From positions 45,027,473 to 45,091,472 of the forward strand of contig OX419758.1 of assembly GCA_948567375.1 (NCBI GenBank): DNA of 64,000 nucleotides. The letters are read 5' to 3'. The number at the start of each line of letters is the position of its first letter. Positions within the stretch are counted from its first letter, which is position 1. The notes below the pieces were generated by a model. That model was not told where the DNA came from and did no database searches. It saw nothing but the letters and a program-made list of their open reading frames with translations. Below are positions 32,875-45,859 of the stretch, piece by piece. A program made the position numbers and the translations under genes. This DNA is from Lunularia cruciata. Taxonomy: Eukaryota; Streptophyta; Marchantiopsida; Lunulariales; Lunulariaceae.

Positions 32875-34475
32875 TATAGAAATGAAATAGACTTCTATTA
32901 TATGGTGGAAAGCCATCTAGAAACAACGAGAACCAATTTAGATCTGAGCCGAGAAAGGATCAGATATCCCCCGGTGTGGGTTAGTGGTTTTTAGTTTGGC
33001 TCTGGTTTGTTGTCCTTGTCCTTTGGGTTCCAGACTCGGTCCCTACTGCCCTCCTTGTTGGGACTTTTGTAGTCCCTTTTGTTTTCCTTCCGGTTTATTA
33101 TTTGTGTCTTTTCATTTCAACGTATACTTTGTAGAAGCAGCACAAACTGCTTTGAAGGAAAAAGACCTTGAGAAGATCTTGTACATGTTTATCGATATCT
33201 TTTAGTTTACCCTGATTGAAAACTGTTGGATCCAGATCCAACAATTCGGACTTTTGATAAAGTTCTTTTTCTTAACTCAATAGATTAGATGCCATGGTGA
33301 ACTTTGAGGGTGAGTTTAGTATGGAGTAACACGAAGGGATATTGAGTCGAGAAGTCCAGATACACGCAAAAATCTATTTGTGTGACCATTTCGAACTCGG
33401 TTTCCAGTACTCCTAATGGTGAGAAAGCGGTAGAGTGAAACCAATATTCCCCAGCACATATGAAATCTAGTCCTTAACTTTTGCATAGTGTTCCCCTTGT
33501 GTGATCATACCTCATGACCAGGAGACAGGAAGATATAGCAACACCTTACGGTATACTCGTTGTGTTGCTCCGCTAGTGTCACTGGCTCATTCCAACTGGT
33601 TAATCCAACCATCTAAGAATCGCATCTTCGTCTTTTAGAATGTGTTTTGACAAGAAGTTACGTCAAAGGAATCTATCGTGAGAGTTGCAGCTGCCATCTT
33701 ATTGGGGGTTGCAAGCCTTGATCCAAAGGTGTATTGTTTGGCATATTTTGAATGGCTGCTGTTTAGGTGGGGATCTCTACTTTTGGAAAGTCTATGGACA
33801 CTGAAGAATCTTCTGCGATTTGCATGTCCCTTTAAAATCTAATAGAATGCTTAGGTCACCTTATCGAGTATGCCGGGCCTATATGGTTTATGAGGAGAAC
33901 TCCAATGTTTCCACATCAAATGTCCTGATGCTATTGGGAGCCTACTCATTTCATACATCCAGAAGACATGTTCCTCCAAGTTGAATGCGACCAATTTCCC
34001 TTATGAATGCAACCAGACTATAGTAGTACTCCTTTACACATTGACTTATTTCTTAGTCGGTTCTCTTTTGCCAGTTCTTTAAAATCGCTGAGTCCAGATC
34101 TAGAGTAAAGGGTTACATGTATCTCAAGTAACCATATGGAATGTAAAACTCATCCTTGATATCATTCAATTCTCAATTTCCTTATTTCTGCAAAGAAAGT
34201 CCCTTGGTGTTGGACTTGTTCCAAAATGGTGAGATTCCCTTCTTAGAAATGGGTATTTTAACTGAAGATTTTTACTATTTATACAGTGGAGAAATTCTCA
34301 ACAATAGAATGAAATATAAAGCCCGGAATACACAAAGAATCAAAAGCTTGTAAATACAATACAAATCACATGAAATGTGAGCCTAGGGCACCTGATCAAT
34401 TTGTAATAAATTGATCTGATGTAAATAATCTTGGTCATATAAGTATATGACCTTTAGGGCTAGGGAAGTCCCTAG
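32875..34475. other. No supportable gene
   Basis: Contains a T/G-rich stretch (about 32965-33110) that resembles a LINE 3' untranslated region, which I cannot prove. Otherwise there are only short ORFs. Confidence 0.45.
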
Positions 34476-34479
34476 CCCT

Positions 34480-35810
34480 AAAGCCTCAAGCTGTAAGAGA
34501 GTTGAGGAATCACTACTACTAATTTGATATCTTAATCTAATCTGTTGGTAACAAGGTACTCAACAAAGACATAGTGCTCATTCTCAACTTTGCCTAGAGA
34601 ACACAATGTGGAAATCCCCATGGAGTGCTCTATCTTCTGCCAACATCCTTGTTCTACTTCTAGTCTAGGAGAACTAGTTCTATATTGAGCAATGATGATA
34701 TGTCTAAGTGAAGTTGAGATCTTATCAAGAGATAATCTTGCTCACAATACACCAACATATGATCTATAAAATGCTGATAGAACATCATCTTGATAGCACG
34801 TTCATGCCATAGGCTATGCAAGAAATGCTCCTTGATCACCTCTTGTAATGCAATAAGCTCCAACTTCCAATGTCACTCTGAAATGTTCCACCTTGTAGCA
34901 CATGCAATCAGATCTGTATACCAACCAATAAATAGAGTGGCGCAAAAATATTGGCAGTGAAGTCTCTCATGCTCCAAGGACCTCACCTTAGTGGCATATG
35001 TGAGAGCTAGGAACAAAGCTTCAGCCTCAAGAGGCAAGGGAGTTTACTTCAGCAAACAACAAAACATAAGGAGTTTGAGTCCTCACACAAAGTTCATCAC
35101 ACAAAAACACTTTTTAAACTTTCTCCACCTTTTGCCACCATGTCTTCTTAGTACTTGGATCCCAAATCTGAGCACCATAGTGAACCGTCGGCTGTACAAG
35201 AGATCTGAAGAGCACCTTCTTCAACTCCTATGTGGTAAGATGAGAAAGTCTAGAGCGGTTCATGAGTGAATATAAAGCTTTAAACCTTATATTGATGCTA
35301 TCACAAAAGTAGACCAACTATAGTCATGAGAAATCCACAAGTACTTGTAAGAAGAAACCTGCTGTAAGTGCTTTCCATCAAGGAAGAAAGATGTGACATG
35401 ATGCCTTTAGAACACACCACAATCACCTTGGACTTGTCAAGGTTCACTTCCATCTTTGTTTGATTGCAAAACAAAGAAGAGAATCCAACAACTTCTATAC
35501 ATTCTCTGGATTGGTGGAGAGTAGCACTACATTATTTGCATAAAGGAGTGCACATATACTCAAAGAGCCAACCTGCACACCTGTAGCTCCAGCTTCCATG
35601 AGTACTCTATAGGTTGTTGATGAACATTCCAATCAGAGTTAGAGATAGAGAGCAAACTTGAAACCTTGAGCCTCCCATTATGCTAAGGACATCTTGAGAG
35701 CTCAATGATTAGATTCTTGTAACAGCACTCTCATAGTGTCTAGAGATAGCACCAATCAGATCCGATGAAACACCAACTTCAGTCAGTCTCTCACCTAGAG
35801 ATTTCTTGAG
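34480..35810 (-). pseudogene. Decayed LINE reverse transcriptase
   Basis: Minus-strand pieces in LINE order: GVSSDLIGAISR (about 35775), a GSLSICALLY-like stretch, the catalytic box at 35531-35542 reading YANN before VVLLSTNPENV, an FFLDGKHLQQVSSYKYL segment (about 35370), then LVQPTVHYGAQIWDPSTKKTWWQKVEKV (about 35160) and a further C-terminal part to about 34480. Stops and frameshifts abound. Both catalytic aspartates are asparagine, each one G-to-A change. This is a different family from copies A-C: its post-RT region is the usual plant LINE type. Confidence 0.75.
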
Positions 35811-38800
35811 ATTACATTCGCAATGGAACTCAACTAGATCTAGGGACATGCTGTAAATTCAGCATGTCCCTAGGTCAAGGTAATAGGATTTGATATTCAT
35901 ATTTGATGGCCTTTTTCACAGAAAAACAATACTCCTAATTTCTGGTTTAAATATATTATGTTGCTATAGCACCATTGTGGTAAGATGATCAGTTTGATAG
36001 CCATCACGATTATCGTATGTTGAAGAATCTACAAGATAACCTTAAGGGGACAAAAATGTATTAACTCTAGAATCATTACAAACTTTTTCATGTTTTGTAT
36101 CATGCTTCGTGAATATTAAAACTCTGGCTGACTTAAAGCTAAAGGGGATTCAAAAATTGTTAGTTCAAGATGCTGTCAAAGAGACAAAACCACCATGCAA
36201 CATGTTAACTCTTTGAATTCTATGGATGGTAATGTTTTTCCGATGGTTCAGGTTTTGTGTGCATATACCATTCAATGATTCTGATGAACTTTTCTAAACA
36301 AGTCGCTCAAACGAAATATGTCTTTCAAAATATTGACGCTTCGGTACCATATAAGGTTGACGCTGAACATAAATATATCGCGGGAAATTTTGAGGAGGCC
36401 TAAGTAGGGAATTTGTGTTTGGGAAGGGGGTCGCCTTTTTATTCCTATATAGAGGAGGTTCCTTTTTTATAATAAATTTGACATTTAAGCTACAGGCCCT
36501 TCAATGCATAGAAACATGTTTCAGGGTTCTAAGAAGTAACATCTCATCATATTTTACGGGAATCAGGATACTGGGATTTCTATTCTTCGGCAGTTTTCAC
36601 ATTTCGTCCTTACACACCTTCAGATCCTCTTTGGGACTCGTTAGCGTGCAGCAGCAGGAATCTATATATACGTCACATCAGACAGTGTAGAATCCAAGAT
36701 TCGTTAAAAAGGCTACGAGCTTTTGGATTTAGTTCGATCCTTCTCGATCGTCAAGGAATGTTGAAGCCCACGTCTATGTGAAGAAATATGCGCGAAAAGG
36801 CGACCACATAGAACACAAGAAGGATGTGAAGAAATATGTGTGAGAATGGGTGATTTGAAGCAAAAGTGAACAGCATGCAAGTGAAGCTAGGAAACAGGAT
36901 AGCGTTCTGTTTCTTTCTCTACAAAGTTGAACCAATAATGCAATGCTTCAGTTTGAAGATCATTCTTACTGCACCTACAATTCGCTTGGCGGGTGTGGAT
37001 CCACATGTTGGAGGTCGGGAAAACGAGGGAATTATGCACAGTCAAAAAACGAAATAGTGGCTGTGGTTGAATTGGAGCAAAAGGCCATGCAAATCCTTTG
37101 CCCCACGCAAACCGGTGGAGAGTACTTGCTTAAACTAATTGACCATATTATACCCTTGCATGGGAAGTGGTGAAGGCTGGATGGGAAAGAATGGTCTAAA
37201 TTAAATGCAACTGAGTAAGTGTGCAAGTGAGTCGAGATTTTTCACGCTATCCAGTTACTGCAGAGAATCTCCGGCGATCGACACCAGTTGCCTTTCGAGG
37301 GCTTGAAAATTAACTTGAAAATTAACCGATACAGAGAACTGCTCAGAACTCCACAACAGCCGGGTGATATTCACTACCTCACTATTCTGATCGAAATACT
37401 GCGGTACTATTGTAACTGATTTGAAAACATATTGGCTGAAATGGAAATACGGCGTCCCTCCGCCTTCAGACTGTAGCTGAAACTTTTACCCGGTTGACTA
37501 TATTTATTCGAATCACGGACATCACTGATAGGATTTAAATGCAAATCTGGCGTGCCTCATTCCTTCAGAGTGGAGCTGGAACTTTGTCAAACCGACTAGA
37601 TTCATTTCGTTTACTGACTTCACTATTCTGATTGAATTGCAAGTATGGCGAATATCGAACTTCAGACTGTAGCCTGAAACTTTCCGGATCCGCTATTGTA
37701 GATTCAATCAGTCGATCTTTCAACAAGGCCACATATGGTACAACGTTGCACTTTTTCTTCATGTCTCTGGCACTTGATCCTCTACCATCTCGAGTCGTTC
37801 TCCGTCACCACCACTTCCATCTGGAGAGATCCAGTCGGAGAGAAAATGGAGGTAGAGGGACCAAGAGCCATTAATTAAAAGGTTCCGGTAACTGTACGAA
37901 GTCACAGAAGCATGTCGAGCCCATCCCATGAGAGTGTGAGTCCGCACACAGTAATAGCAGTGGCATAAATCAGTACCTGTTACTGACGGGGTACTCTCCT
38001 CCCGACATGTGCGTCTTAATAGACGACATCCTCCACTCGTGTGTACTCATCAACTTGCCACCATGGATATACTCCATACATGTTGTGTTCTCGTCTGGCC
38101 GATATCAAGTTTTTGGTAGTGGAATCGCGGTCATATGTTACACTTTTCGTGAAGTCTAATAGCCCTGAAAGTAATGTAAGTAAAATTAAATATTTGGTAA
38201 TTTTCGCCGAAAATGGTTTGTACGAGGAAATGTTCATATAGTCAAAAAATATATTAAAAAAATATTATAATATATTAAATAATACATTCAAATATAAAAC
38301 CAAAATATATAATAAATTTATTTAAAATAATATAAATAATTTTTTATATAAAATATGTTAATTAATCATAAATATTCTATATGGCAAACGCGTAAATTAG
38401 ATAGAAGAATATATTTAAATTAAACCTAAAGAATCGTATGGAAATGGCCGACGGTGGAGTGTGGCAGTACAAGATTTAACAAGCATCTCACATGTTGAAG
38501 GAAAAGCAATATGCACGTTTGCTGCGACTAGGGACATGTACACCCACTCATTCGATAGTGCTCTCTGGCACAAATCCATAACTAATTCGCGTGCACCCGC
38601 ATCAACTCTCGTACATACGTCTGCATGAGTGAATGTCTCTTGTCTCCTGGAAGTTCTACGAGCTATTATGTCGGTTCCACTTATGTCTTCAGAAGTCTGC
38701 CATTTATTAATCCGACAAAAGTCTCGTCCTTTCGTCTTAGTGATCAGTACCGTACAATGTGTGACATTATTCCACCGGATATTTTCCCTCCATTCCTTAA

Positions 38801-39081
38801 AATCATTCTTCTTCAACCTTCGTTTTTGTTCTCTTCTCAAAGACCCCGACACCCTTTAGTTCAAGCAACTAGAGGAAATATTTCCTTTATGCCCCAAAGA
38901 TGAAATCGCTCATTCTTCCCGTCAAGGAATATTCACTTCACACTCAGCGATACATGCCCAATTAGACGGCCTCAGTTTATGCTTTCGTAATTTGTCTTGA
39001 ATGGGCCTCCTGACTGTGAATCACCTGGCTTGTCGGCAGTGACACGATTCATGAGTTCCGGATTGCCATAAGCATTGATTT
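35811..39081. other. No supportable gene; one micro-insertion inside
   Basis: Short ORFs only. About 38240-38400 is very AT-rich. A 33-bp tail insertion lies at 36791-36823. Confidence 0.5.
36791..36823 (-). mobile_element. 33-bp micro-insertion of the tail (T10)
   Basis: Consists of the last 30 or so bases of the family tail in minus orientation (AAAAGGCGACCACATAG, GAAGG). Flanked by a perfect 15-bp duplication, ATGTGAAGAAATATG at 36776-36790 and 36824-36838. Confidence 0.85.
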
Positions 39082-39094
39082 AAATATATTTAAA

Positions 39095-39202
39095 GTAATA
39101 TATAGAAGGTGGCCGCGTAGGAAAAACGAAGGATGGGAAGACCCCATCAAGCATGCCGGGAGAAAAAAAGGGAGAAAAAAAATATAACATGAGGCTAAGC
39201 CC
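39095..39202 (-). mobile_element. 3'-tail copy with 13-bp target duplication (T11)
   Basis: 108 bp with GGCCGCGTAGG, GATGGGAAGACCCCATC and GAGGCTAAGCCC. Flanked by AAATATATTTAAA at 39082-39094 and 39203-39215. Confidence 0.85.
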
Positions 39203-41220
39203 AAATATATTTAAATACATTGGACGTTTGGCATAGTAAGTGGACTAGGGTTCTTTCGAGAGAGAGTAAACTTATATATCTGATAGGAAGTTTATTATAC
39301 AATAACGTTGGCTGCAAAGTTGTCCTTCAAATTTTGTAAATTATTCTGACATATCGAAAATTATCCGCTCTTATGTTTACATAGTAAACTCATTATCGCC
39401 AGAGGGACTCCGATCGGGAGCAAAATCATCCGCGCACTTTATAATATACCATTAAATATTATTATTTTCCTTTAAATATACTCATTGCAGTCGCCATTTC
39501 TATATCAATTTAATTCTCTCATTTAACTTCGCATCACGTCAATTATTCACGAGTTTGAAAAAATTTCACTATTATTTTGCGGATAAGATTTACCTTTAAA
39601 ATGTTTGTTCGAGATTTTGTTTAGTGTCTTGTAAGATTGGTTCGTGATGTTGTTCAATTCAAAATAAGCTTAAACTTCTACCCGATTTTCTGGATCCTAC
39701 ACAAGTGTGTTTGCATTATTCAGCTATCAACTTTCCCGTAACTAACCGAGAAAGAAGAGACCTTAATTTGAGAATCTTACAGTTCGCTGACAGCATGTGG
39801 GTAAGATCTAGTCTGCAATACAAAGGAAAATAAACAAATGCGATTCTCTTTGGATGAGAATTTCATATAAGTTTATTTATTATGTAATTCAATTCTAATC
39901 CGTGAAGCCGTTTATTTTATTTAGGGTGAACATATGGGATTTACAGGATATTTTGACAACAAGAAACAAGAGAAGTACTAACATCAATAGTTTCCCAATA
40001 CCCCACTTCGTTTCATGGTGCAAAACTCTCTTCGTAAATGAAACTATCAATACTGATTCAGAGCCTCCCCAGCTTTTGTTCTCGTTATTAAAATAAAAAG
40101 ATTAAGGCAATTAAGTCTCTTACCAATTCACCAAAAGATATAGACGTGCTTAAATGCCATATAAATCCCTACCCAGAAATAATTTAATTGAAAGTCTAGC
40201 ACGACTTTCTTTAGACAAACAACTGAAAGCTAGTTAGAAGCTTGTTGTCGGTGTTGAATGTTAGGAAAATTTTAACTGATCATCAAACGACATGGAAGAA
40301 TACATGAGGTGAGTACATAGAAAATTTAGTTCAATAACCTAAAATTTATGCAATGTCCGACAACCATTGCAAAAAGTAACAATATCCGCTTGCATCCAAC
40401 ATATAGGTGGTCTTGGGAGATCCAACTAACACTCAATCTGAACCTAGGTTCATGTAACTCATAATATGTGAGAGATTGTATCACAAAATGAGTTATGGAC
40501 TCTAGTGTGCTCTCCTTGTATTACACATCATAGAAAGTGTATCCTCTGCATGTCACAAAAGGAACTACAAGTGCATTGGTCCAACAACCCTACGAGAGTT
40601 GGATGTGGGAGACCTAACCTCAATCATGTTTTGTGGTAAACTATTCACAAGTGAAATGGAAATCAGTCAATCAAGGATGAAACTTGGAGCCAAATTCCAA
40701 AACCTTTCTCCCGCAAGAGATGATCTTAGCTATATAAGGTAAAGGCATATCCATGAGGATGCTAGAAAGTGTGTGAGTATGCATACGCTCATTGACATCC
40801 GCTTGGAACTTCAGAGAGTCAAGGGATACAAAGTCAATAAAATTGGGGAGTGATCTACATGCAAGACTTGGCAATTAGTCACGAGCCAATCAAACATATG
40901 CTTGGAAAGTGTAAGTACTTGAATTCACTATTGTAATAGGTCCCCAGAGAAAAGAATGATCTTCATTCAAGAATTGATATGCTAAACAATGGATCACTGG
41001 AACTCATGCTCCAATGCTATTGGTCTTGTGGCTTTGTACCCTATCAGACTACATCCACATGACTATGGGAGAACTATTTGCTGCCTACACCACTCAGCCG
41101 GTAGTTATGGGAACATGCTTGGCCCTAATAGAGCGGAGAAAATATGACAAATAGTATTATTAAACATCCACAAATGTGGAAACAATACCTCCATAGGAAA
41201 AAAATGTTGGTGACAAATAT

Positions 41221-41328
41221 GAAACCCTAGGGAGGTAGCCTTTATTACTCAAATATGAGATCCTAGAGAGATAGCCTTTATTGCTCAAATATGAGATCCT
41301 AGGGAGGTAGCCTTTACTACTCTTGAGA
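41221..41328. repeat. 36-bp tandem repeat, three units
   Basis: Units at 41221, 41257 and 41293 share CCTAGRGAGRTAGCCTTTA and CTCAAATATGAGA. The period of 36 keeps a reading frame on the minus strand, but no gene is evident. Confidence 0.9.
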
Positions 41329-41597
41329 ACATGAGACAAAGTAATTAACATCTAAATAAAAGTAAAATCCGATACAATTTACTAGATCATCTCCTAACAC
41401 ATTCCATAAATAAGTTTGACAGACCCGTCGATCGATAATTAGGGGGTTCACAATGGCTAAACCATTTTTTTCCTCGCCATAGAAAAACATATTGTCAAAA
41501 CAAGTTGAATACAAAGTAGGGTTTTCACTTTGGAAATTGACGGGAGAAGGGCACTTCCCATAAACCACCCGTTAATATGTCCACGGCGTTCCATAAA

Positions 41598-41840
41598 TGA
41601 ATTTTAGTTTATTCATAATAAGCGCGTAATAATTTAGAATTGAGATTAATTAACTACCGGATGCAAATTTCGAGTTAATTTATCGAGCCTTACGGTCTAT
41701 GGACCCTTCCCGTGCCACAATTGAATTTTAGTGTTTTCATGAACAGGGGTAGTAATAATTTAGAGTCTAGATTAATTTACTACAGGATGCAAAATTCGGG
41801 TCAATTGTTCGTGCCTTATGGTCTATGGGACCTCTGGAGA
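41598..41840. repeat. About 124-bp tandem duplication, diverged
   Basis: Units begin TGAATTTTAGT at 41598 and 41722 and share GAT-TAATT, GGATGCAAA and a GTCTATGG end. They look roughly four-fifths identical by eye. Confidence 0.75.
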
Positions 41841-42646
41841 CTGTAAAAGTTATGGGTTATGAGAATCGGGACCCATAACTTTTAAAGGGTTATGAGAGGT
41901 GCTCCTCTAGGGAAACTAAAAATTCTCTCATGTCCTATGACAATAGGGGTTTTACACAAATGGATTTAACGGGAATTGGACATACACGTAGAGATCACAT
42001 AGATTTATTAGAGGTACTGGAAACCAAAAAGGGGTACAGTGATGAAACGTCCCTTACAATTGAGGGTTTGAGTTGGTATTTTTTTAATAGTTAAGTATTA
42101 TGGATCACTGTTTTGGATTATTATAACACTTCTGGAGACTGCAGCAACTTTTGCCATAGTATTGATGGATTCTCCTCCCGCACACCGTAACATTGGGTGA
42201 GGTCTCTCGTAACTTTACTTACGGAAACTGGAAAGCTATCCCTCATCCACGGGACATCCCATAGATCTCCTCTAAACTTTAAATTCAACCGCAAAAATAG
42301 ACTCATTGAAAACCCTAGTGAACTCTACTTAGATCAAAAGACTTTCTACAAAGACAACACGGTAGTTAAGACATAGCCTAACTGAAAGTACGCAACCGCG
42401 TAGGAAAACCGAAGGATGGGAAGACCCCATCAAGCCTTACAAGGGAGAGAAAAAAAGGTAACATGGGGCTAAGCCTTAATAGAGTCTATATGAGAAATTT
42501 GCCAGACCGCATCTAAGATATCCGAGCTATGCAAGTTGTACGGTCGGTCTACACACAACTGGAGTATCCAAAGAAATATCACCTAATGTGATTGCTCTCC
42601 TATGGATTGCACCAACCACTGCATTCTGTGGAGCAATGGACACACG

Positions 42647-43192
42647 TTATCTAAAATATGCTACAAAGTATGAGAGTGAGAATGGTACTCCTTGACGCAT
42701 AACATGATAAGCTCTTGCACACTCCCTGACAAATGTGTTAAATGCCGTGTCCATCGCTCCATATAACTCCAAGGCTAGAGGAACAAAGAGGTGACCTCGT
42801 TGCATGCACCTATACTTGGAGACCTTGCGATCTGTTGCTGCACTCGCTGCCCATCTAGGGGGATGGGTAATCACTCCCTCCAAAACTATATCCCGCGTCG
42901 GGTCTGTAACCACGACATCCGCTACTGTCACCTGATCATCTTGGACCAAGTATAAGTCAGCCTTGACACGTAACATCTGCAACGCATACAAACGCTCCCT
43001 CCAAGCCAAGTATCCACTCTCTCGTGCCATAGCAAACACTATGTCCCTAATGGCATCATGGGTAGCTATCCTTTGTCCTCCAAAAGGACACAATGTCATG
43101 TAGACCGCGGCTGCATCTAATGTAGAGCCACACTCACAAGTGAGTAATGAAGATGCAGATGGGTGGACCAAACCTAGGCGAAACCTCATCAT
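42647..43192 (-). CDS. C-terminal zinc-knuckle and restriction-like endonuclease region of copy C
   Basis: A minus-strand ORF of 181 codons, the best preserved stretch of this family. In order it shows LTCECGSTLD...LC (cysteines for a metal-binding knuckle), THDAIRDIVFAMARES, VKADLYLVQDDQVTVADVVVTDP, then KVSKYR and FVPLALELYGAMD. The spacing of H-D, AD, ADVVVTDP and K-x-x-KY fits the PD-(D/E)XK fold of the restriction-like endonuclease that in R2-type non-LTR elements nicks the target DNA. The fold assignment is inference. The frame start at 43192 is set by truncation and mutation, so it is a fragment of a longer protein and unlikely to be translated as such. Confidence 0.6.
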   Translation of the reverse strand: MMRFRLGLVHPSASSLLTCECGSTLDAAAVYMTLCPFGGQRIATHDAIRDIVFAMARESGYLAWRERLYALQMLRVKADLYLVQDDQVTVADVVVTDPTRDIVLEGVITHPPRWAASAATDRKVSKYRCMQRGHLFVPLALELYGAMDTAFNTFVRECARAYHVMRQGVPFSLSYFVAYFR

Positions 43193-43673
43193 TGTAGAGA
43201 AAGTAGCTGGTGCGAGTCGGAATGCTCTAATGCACGGTCAAGCTAGGATCCAAGAGCTTGCACCCTTGTCGGAGCAAGAGCAAAGACGTGCTCTAGTAGC
43301 TTGAGGAATGGACGAGTCTTCTAAGAGAGAATGTAGCGTATGTTCACATTGTCTCTTCATCAAGAAAGACTATAAACCTCTAGTCCAATCTGACAAAAGT
43401 GAAGCAAAAGGTGTAAAATCCTCTCATGCTCATGAGGATAGACTATCTCCCGTCTGCCACAATAACACCCGGAAAGAAAAAGATCTTCTCTCCACCTCTG
43501 TCACATAAGTCTCCAAAACAAACCTATCAACAACCACAAAACAAAAAGAAAGTAGAGATACAGAGAGAGTACAAATACTTACAAACACTAAAGGTACAGT
43601 CTCATCTATAGATAGCAAACCAACCACACTATATGAGATCGGCAGAACCGTTTGTCTATATGCCAAATCCCCT

Positions 43674-43793
43674 ATCATACACTCAAAAATTCACAATCCA
43701 ATAATATTTCCAAAGACTCCCGTAATCCTTTTATCATATATTCAAAAATCCTCAATTCAATAATATTTTTAAAAATTTCCATAATCCTTCTAT
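43674..43793. repeat. 60-bp tandem duplication inside copy C
   Basis: Two units beginning TATCATAYAYTCAAAAAT at 43674 and 43734, with the start of a third at 43794. Confidence 0.75.
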
Positions 43794-43806
43794 CAAATAC
43801 TCTCAT

Positions 43807-45858
43807 TCCTTCATTCTAGAAAAGACAGTGAGAGAGGGAATTGAAACCTAACTTGGGTGAAACAATGAACTCCGGTATAAAAGACAAATGATAAGAATGA
43901 GGGGTAGCTAAATGGGGGTAAGATATGGCGGTAAATGTATTGATCTACACTGACACAAACAGTAGATGCTCTGAACTAAAGCTACGTCACCGTCCGATGA
44001 AGACATGGAGAAGATCCAAACCGATCGATGACATCCACGGTAAGATAGGGAAGTTATTCGGACATGTTTCCATCTGGTCTGTGGTACAACCTCGTGAACC
44101 TGGGGCACCGACCGGCGGGTCGAAATAAGCAATCTGTGGCGGCGGTCATTGAGCCAAAACTTACTTCGATAGCCCCGTCACGTGTCTGTCAAAGTAGCTC
44201 CTCAAGCAGGCGCCCATCCCCGCCTTCTCATTGGCTACGCGGGAGGGCAGATGATTAACTTAATGTGACCCCGATCCAATCTGTTACTTGAACAGACCCT
44301 TGCTTGCCGATCCACGTCCAAAAGGTCTGATCCAAGGCTCTGTCTGCTTCATCCAGGTGTCTGTCCGCTGCAGTAAAGGGATCTACGACGGCTAGAAGGA
44401 GAGAGGAAGGAACGTCAGACGGGGCGGGGCCCACAGATTGCGATGAGTGTGTGTAAGGAGGTGAGAGGAAAAGCGTGGAATAAAGAAAAATTGTTGTGGA
44501 GGAATTTGTTGGTGTTCCTGCATCCTTCCTGATGATGAGAGATGAGATGGTCTGGGATGATGATAATGATTTGGGACGAGAGAGGCGTGTTTATTACCCC
44601 TGCGCCTTGTCGTTGGGATAATTCCCGTTTCCTTTTCACTTTCCATGCAGAGTTCCAGGCCCAAGTAAGTATATGCTATACACTACCGTAGTACCCAGGC
44701 AGCCATGGTGGATGGGAAAGGGAATCAGTGGGTCGGTCCGTTTGTTATTATATATGCATGATGATGATGAAAATCAGGTTCCACTGTTGCGAAATTTGGA
44801 AGTTAGTGATGGTTGAAGAATTCGCGGAAGAATGGAAGGGAGGTTCGGAGGGTGGTGAAAATCAGGTGATTTGTATGCGGGGAGGACGGTAGATTTGATT
44901 GTAGTGTTGAGTTGGTATTGAGTGTTGAGTCGGGTTGGAATTATGGTGAGATTCTCATCTGATTGAGTTGAGAACAAGGGGAACTTTGTACCGGGGGAGA
45001 GAAGTTGAGGAGGCGGAGGGGGAGGAGGCGGAGGAAGCGTTGATGGTGTGGGAGGTGGTACTAGCTAGCAGAGGGAAGGATGGTTAGTGACAGCTGCGCG
45101 CATGCTATCCTGATGACGATGACGATGACGATGGGGGAGTAGTAGAAGTAATATGAAAAGAAGAAGACCGAGAAGGGGACGACAGTCAGTGAGGGGGTGG
45201 AGGAAGTGGGTAAAGGAGGGGTGAGGTGAGGTGAGAGAGGTGAGGGAGAGAGAGGGAGGAGAAGAGGTGAAAGAGGAAGGAAGAGGCTGCCTGTTGTTCC
45301 GTGTGGATTTTATTATTTATATGATTAAAGAGAAGAGGAGAAGAAAAAAGCTGCTGCCGGAGAATGTTGATGTCAGATCTGGAGGGGGAGGAAGGGAAGA
45401 GAAGAAAACGAAGAGCAGCAGCAGGCGATGGGAACAGGAGTACTACTTCTACTCTACTACTTCTACGAGAGTAAAGAACAACAACAACTTTACACGACAT
45501 AGTGGTCGTTGTTGTCGTCCTCTGGGAAAGAAGCTCACGAGAGGAACAGCGGAGGAGGAAGAGGAGTAGGAGGCTTAAGACGCTTTAAGCACAGCACCAC
45601 CGAGACTTAAAGAGGCCCGTCTAGTGGGGAGAGTGTTTTCTCTGTGTTCTTCTCACCCGGGGTTTCGCGAATTGGCAAAGAAGGGGAAAGGAAAGATTGA
45701 GACAGACAGAGAGTGATTGATAAAAAGAAGCACACGAAGAGTGGGTGGAACGTGGGAGGTCGAGAGAATTTTAGTTTTTAGATTTCGTTTCCCTTTTTTC
45801 TCTTCTGCTGACTCGTAACTTCTTCAAAATACGCTAGCGCAATCCGCTTGCACATGAG
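43807..45858. other. Upstream region of the U-box gene
   Basis: No protein gene is supported. 45000-45260 is a long purine-rich (GGA/GAG) tract on the plus strand, and (GATGAC)n occurs at about 45111-45134. Given its position, this probably holds the promoter and 5' leader of the gene at 47023-51412. No single promoter element is assigned. Confidence 0.4.
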
Positions 45859-45859
45859 G

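Larger units (their letters stand above)
39216..42387. other. No supportable gene; two local tandem repeats
   Basis: Minus-strand ORFs of 60-83 codons show no recognisable domain. Tandem repeats lie at 41221-41328 and 41598-41840. Confidence 0.5.
42388..43806 (-). mobile_element. Non-LTR retroelement copy C, 5'-truncated
   Basis: Minus-strand copy starting with the family tail at 42388-42480 (GCAACCGCGTAGG, GATGGGAAGACCCCATC) and extending about 1.4 kb into the coding region, past the endonuclease-like domain to sequence matching 13530-13620 of copy A. The reverse transcriptase is missing. 43674-43793 is duplicated with a 60-bp period. Confidence 0.85.

Noticed and set aside
41221-41328. CRISPR-like array
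   Set aside because: The three 36-bp units are directly adjacent with no spacers, in plant nuclear DNA.
40671-41568. Minus-strand ORFs of 63-83 codons
   Set aside because: No domain and no frame continuity between them; one lies over a tandem repeat.
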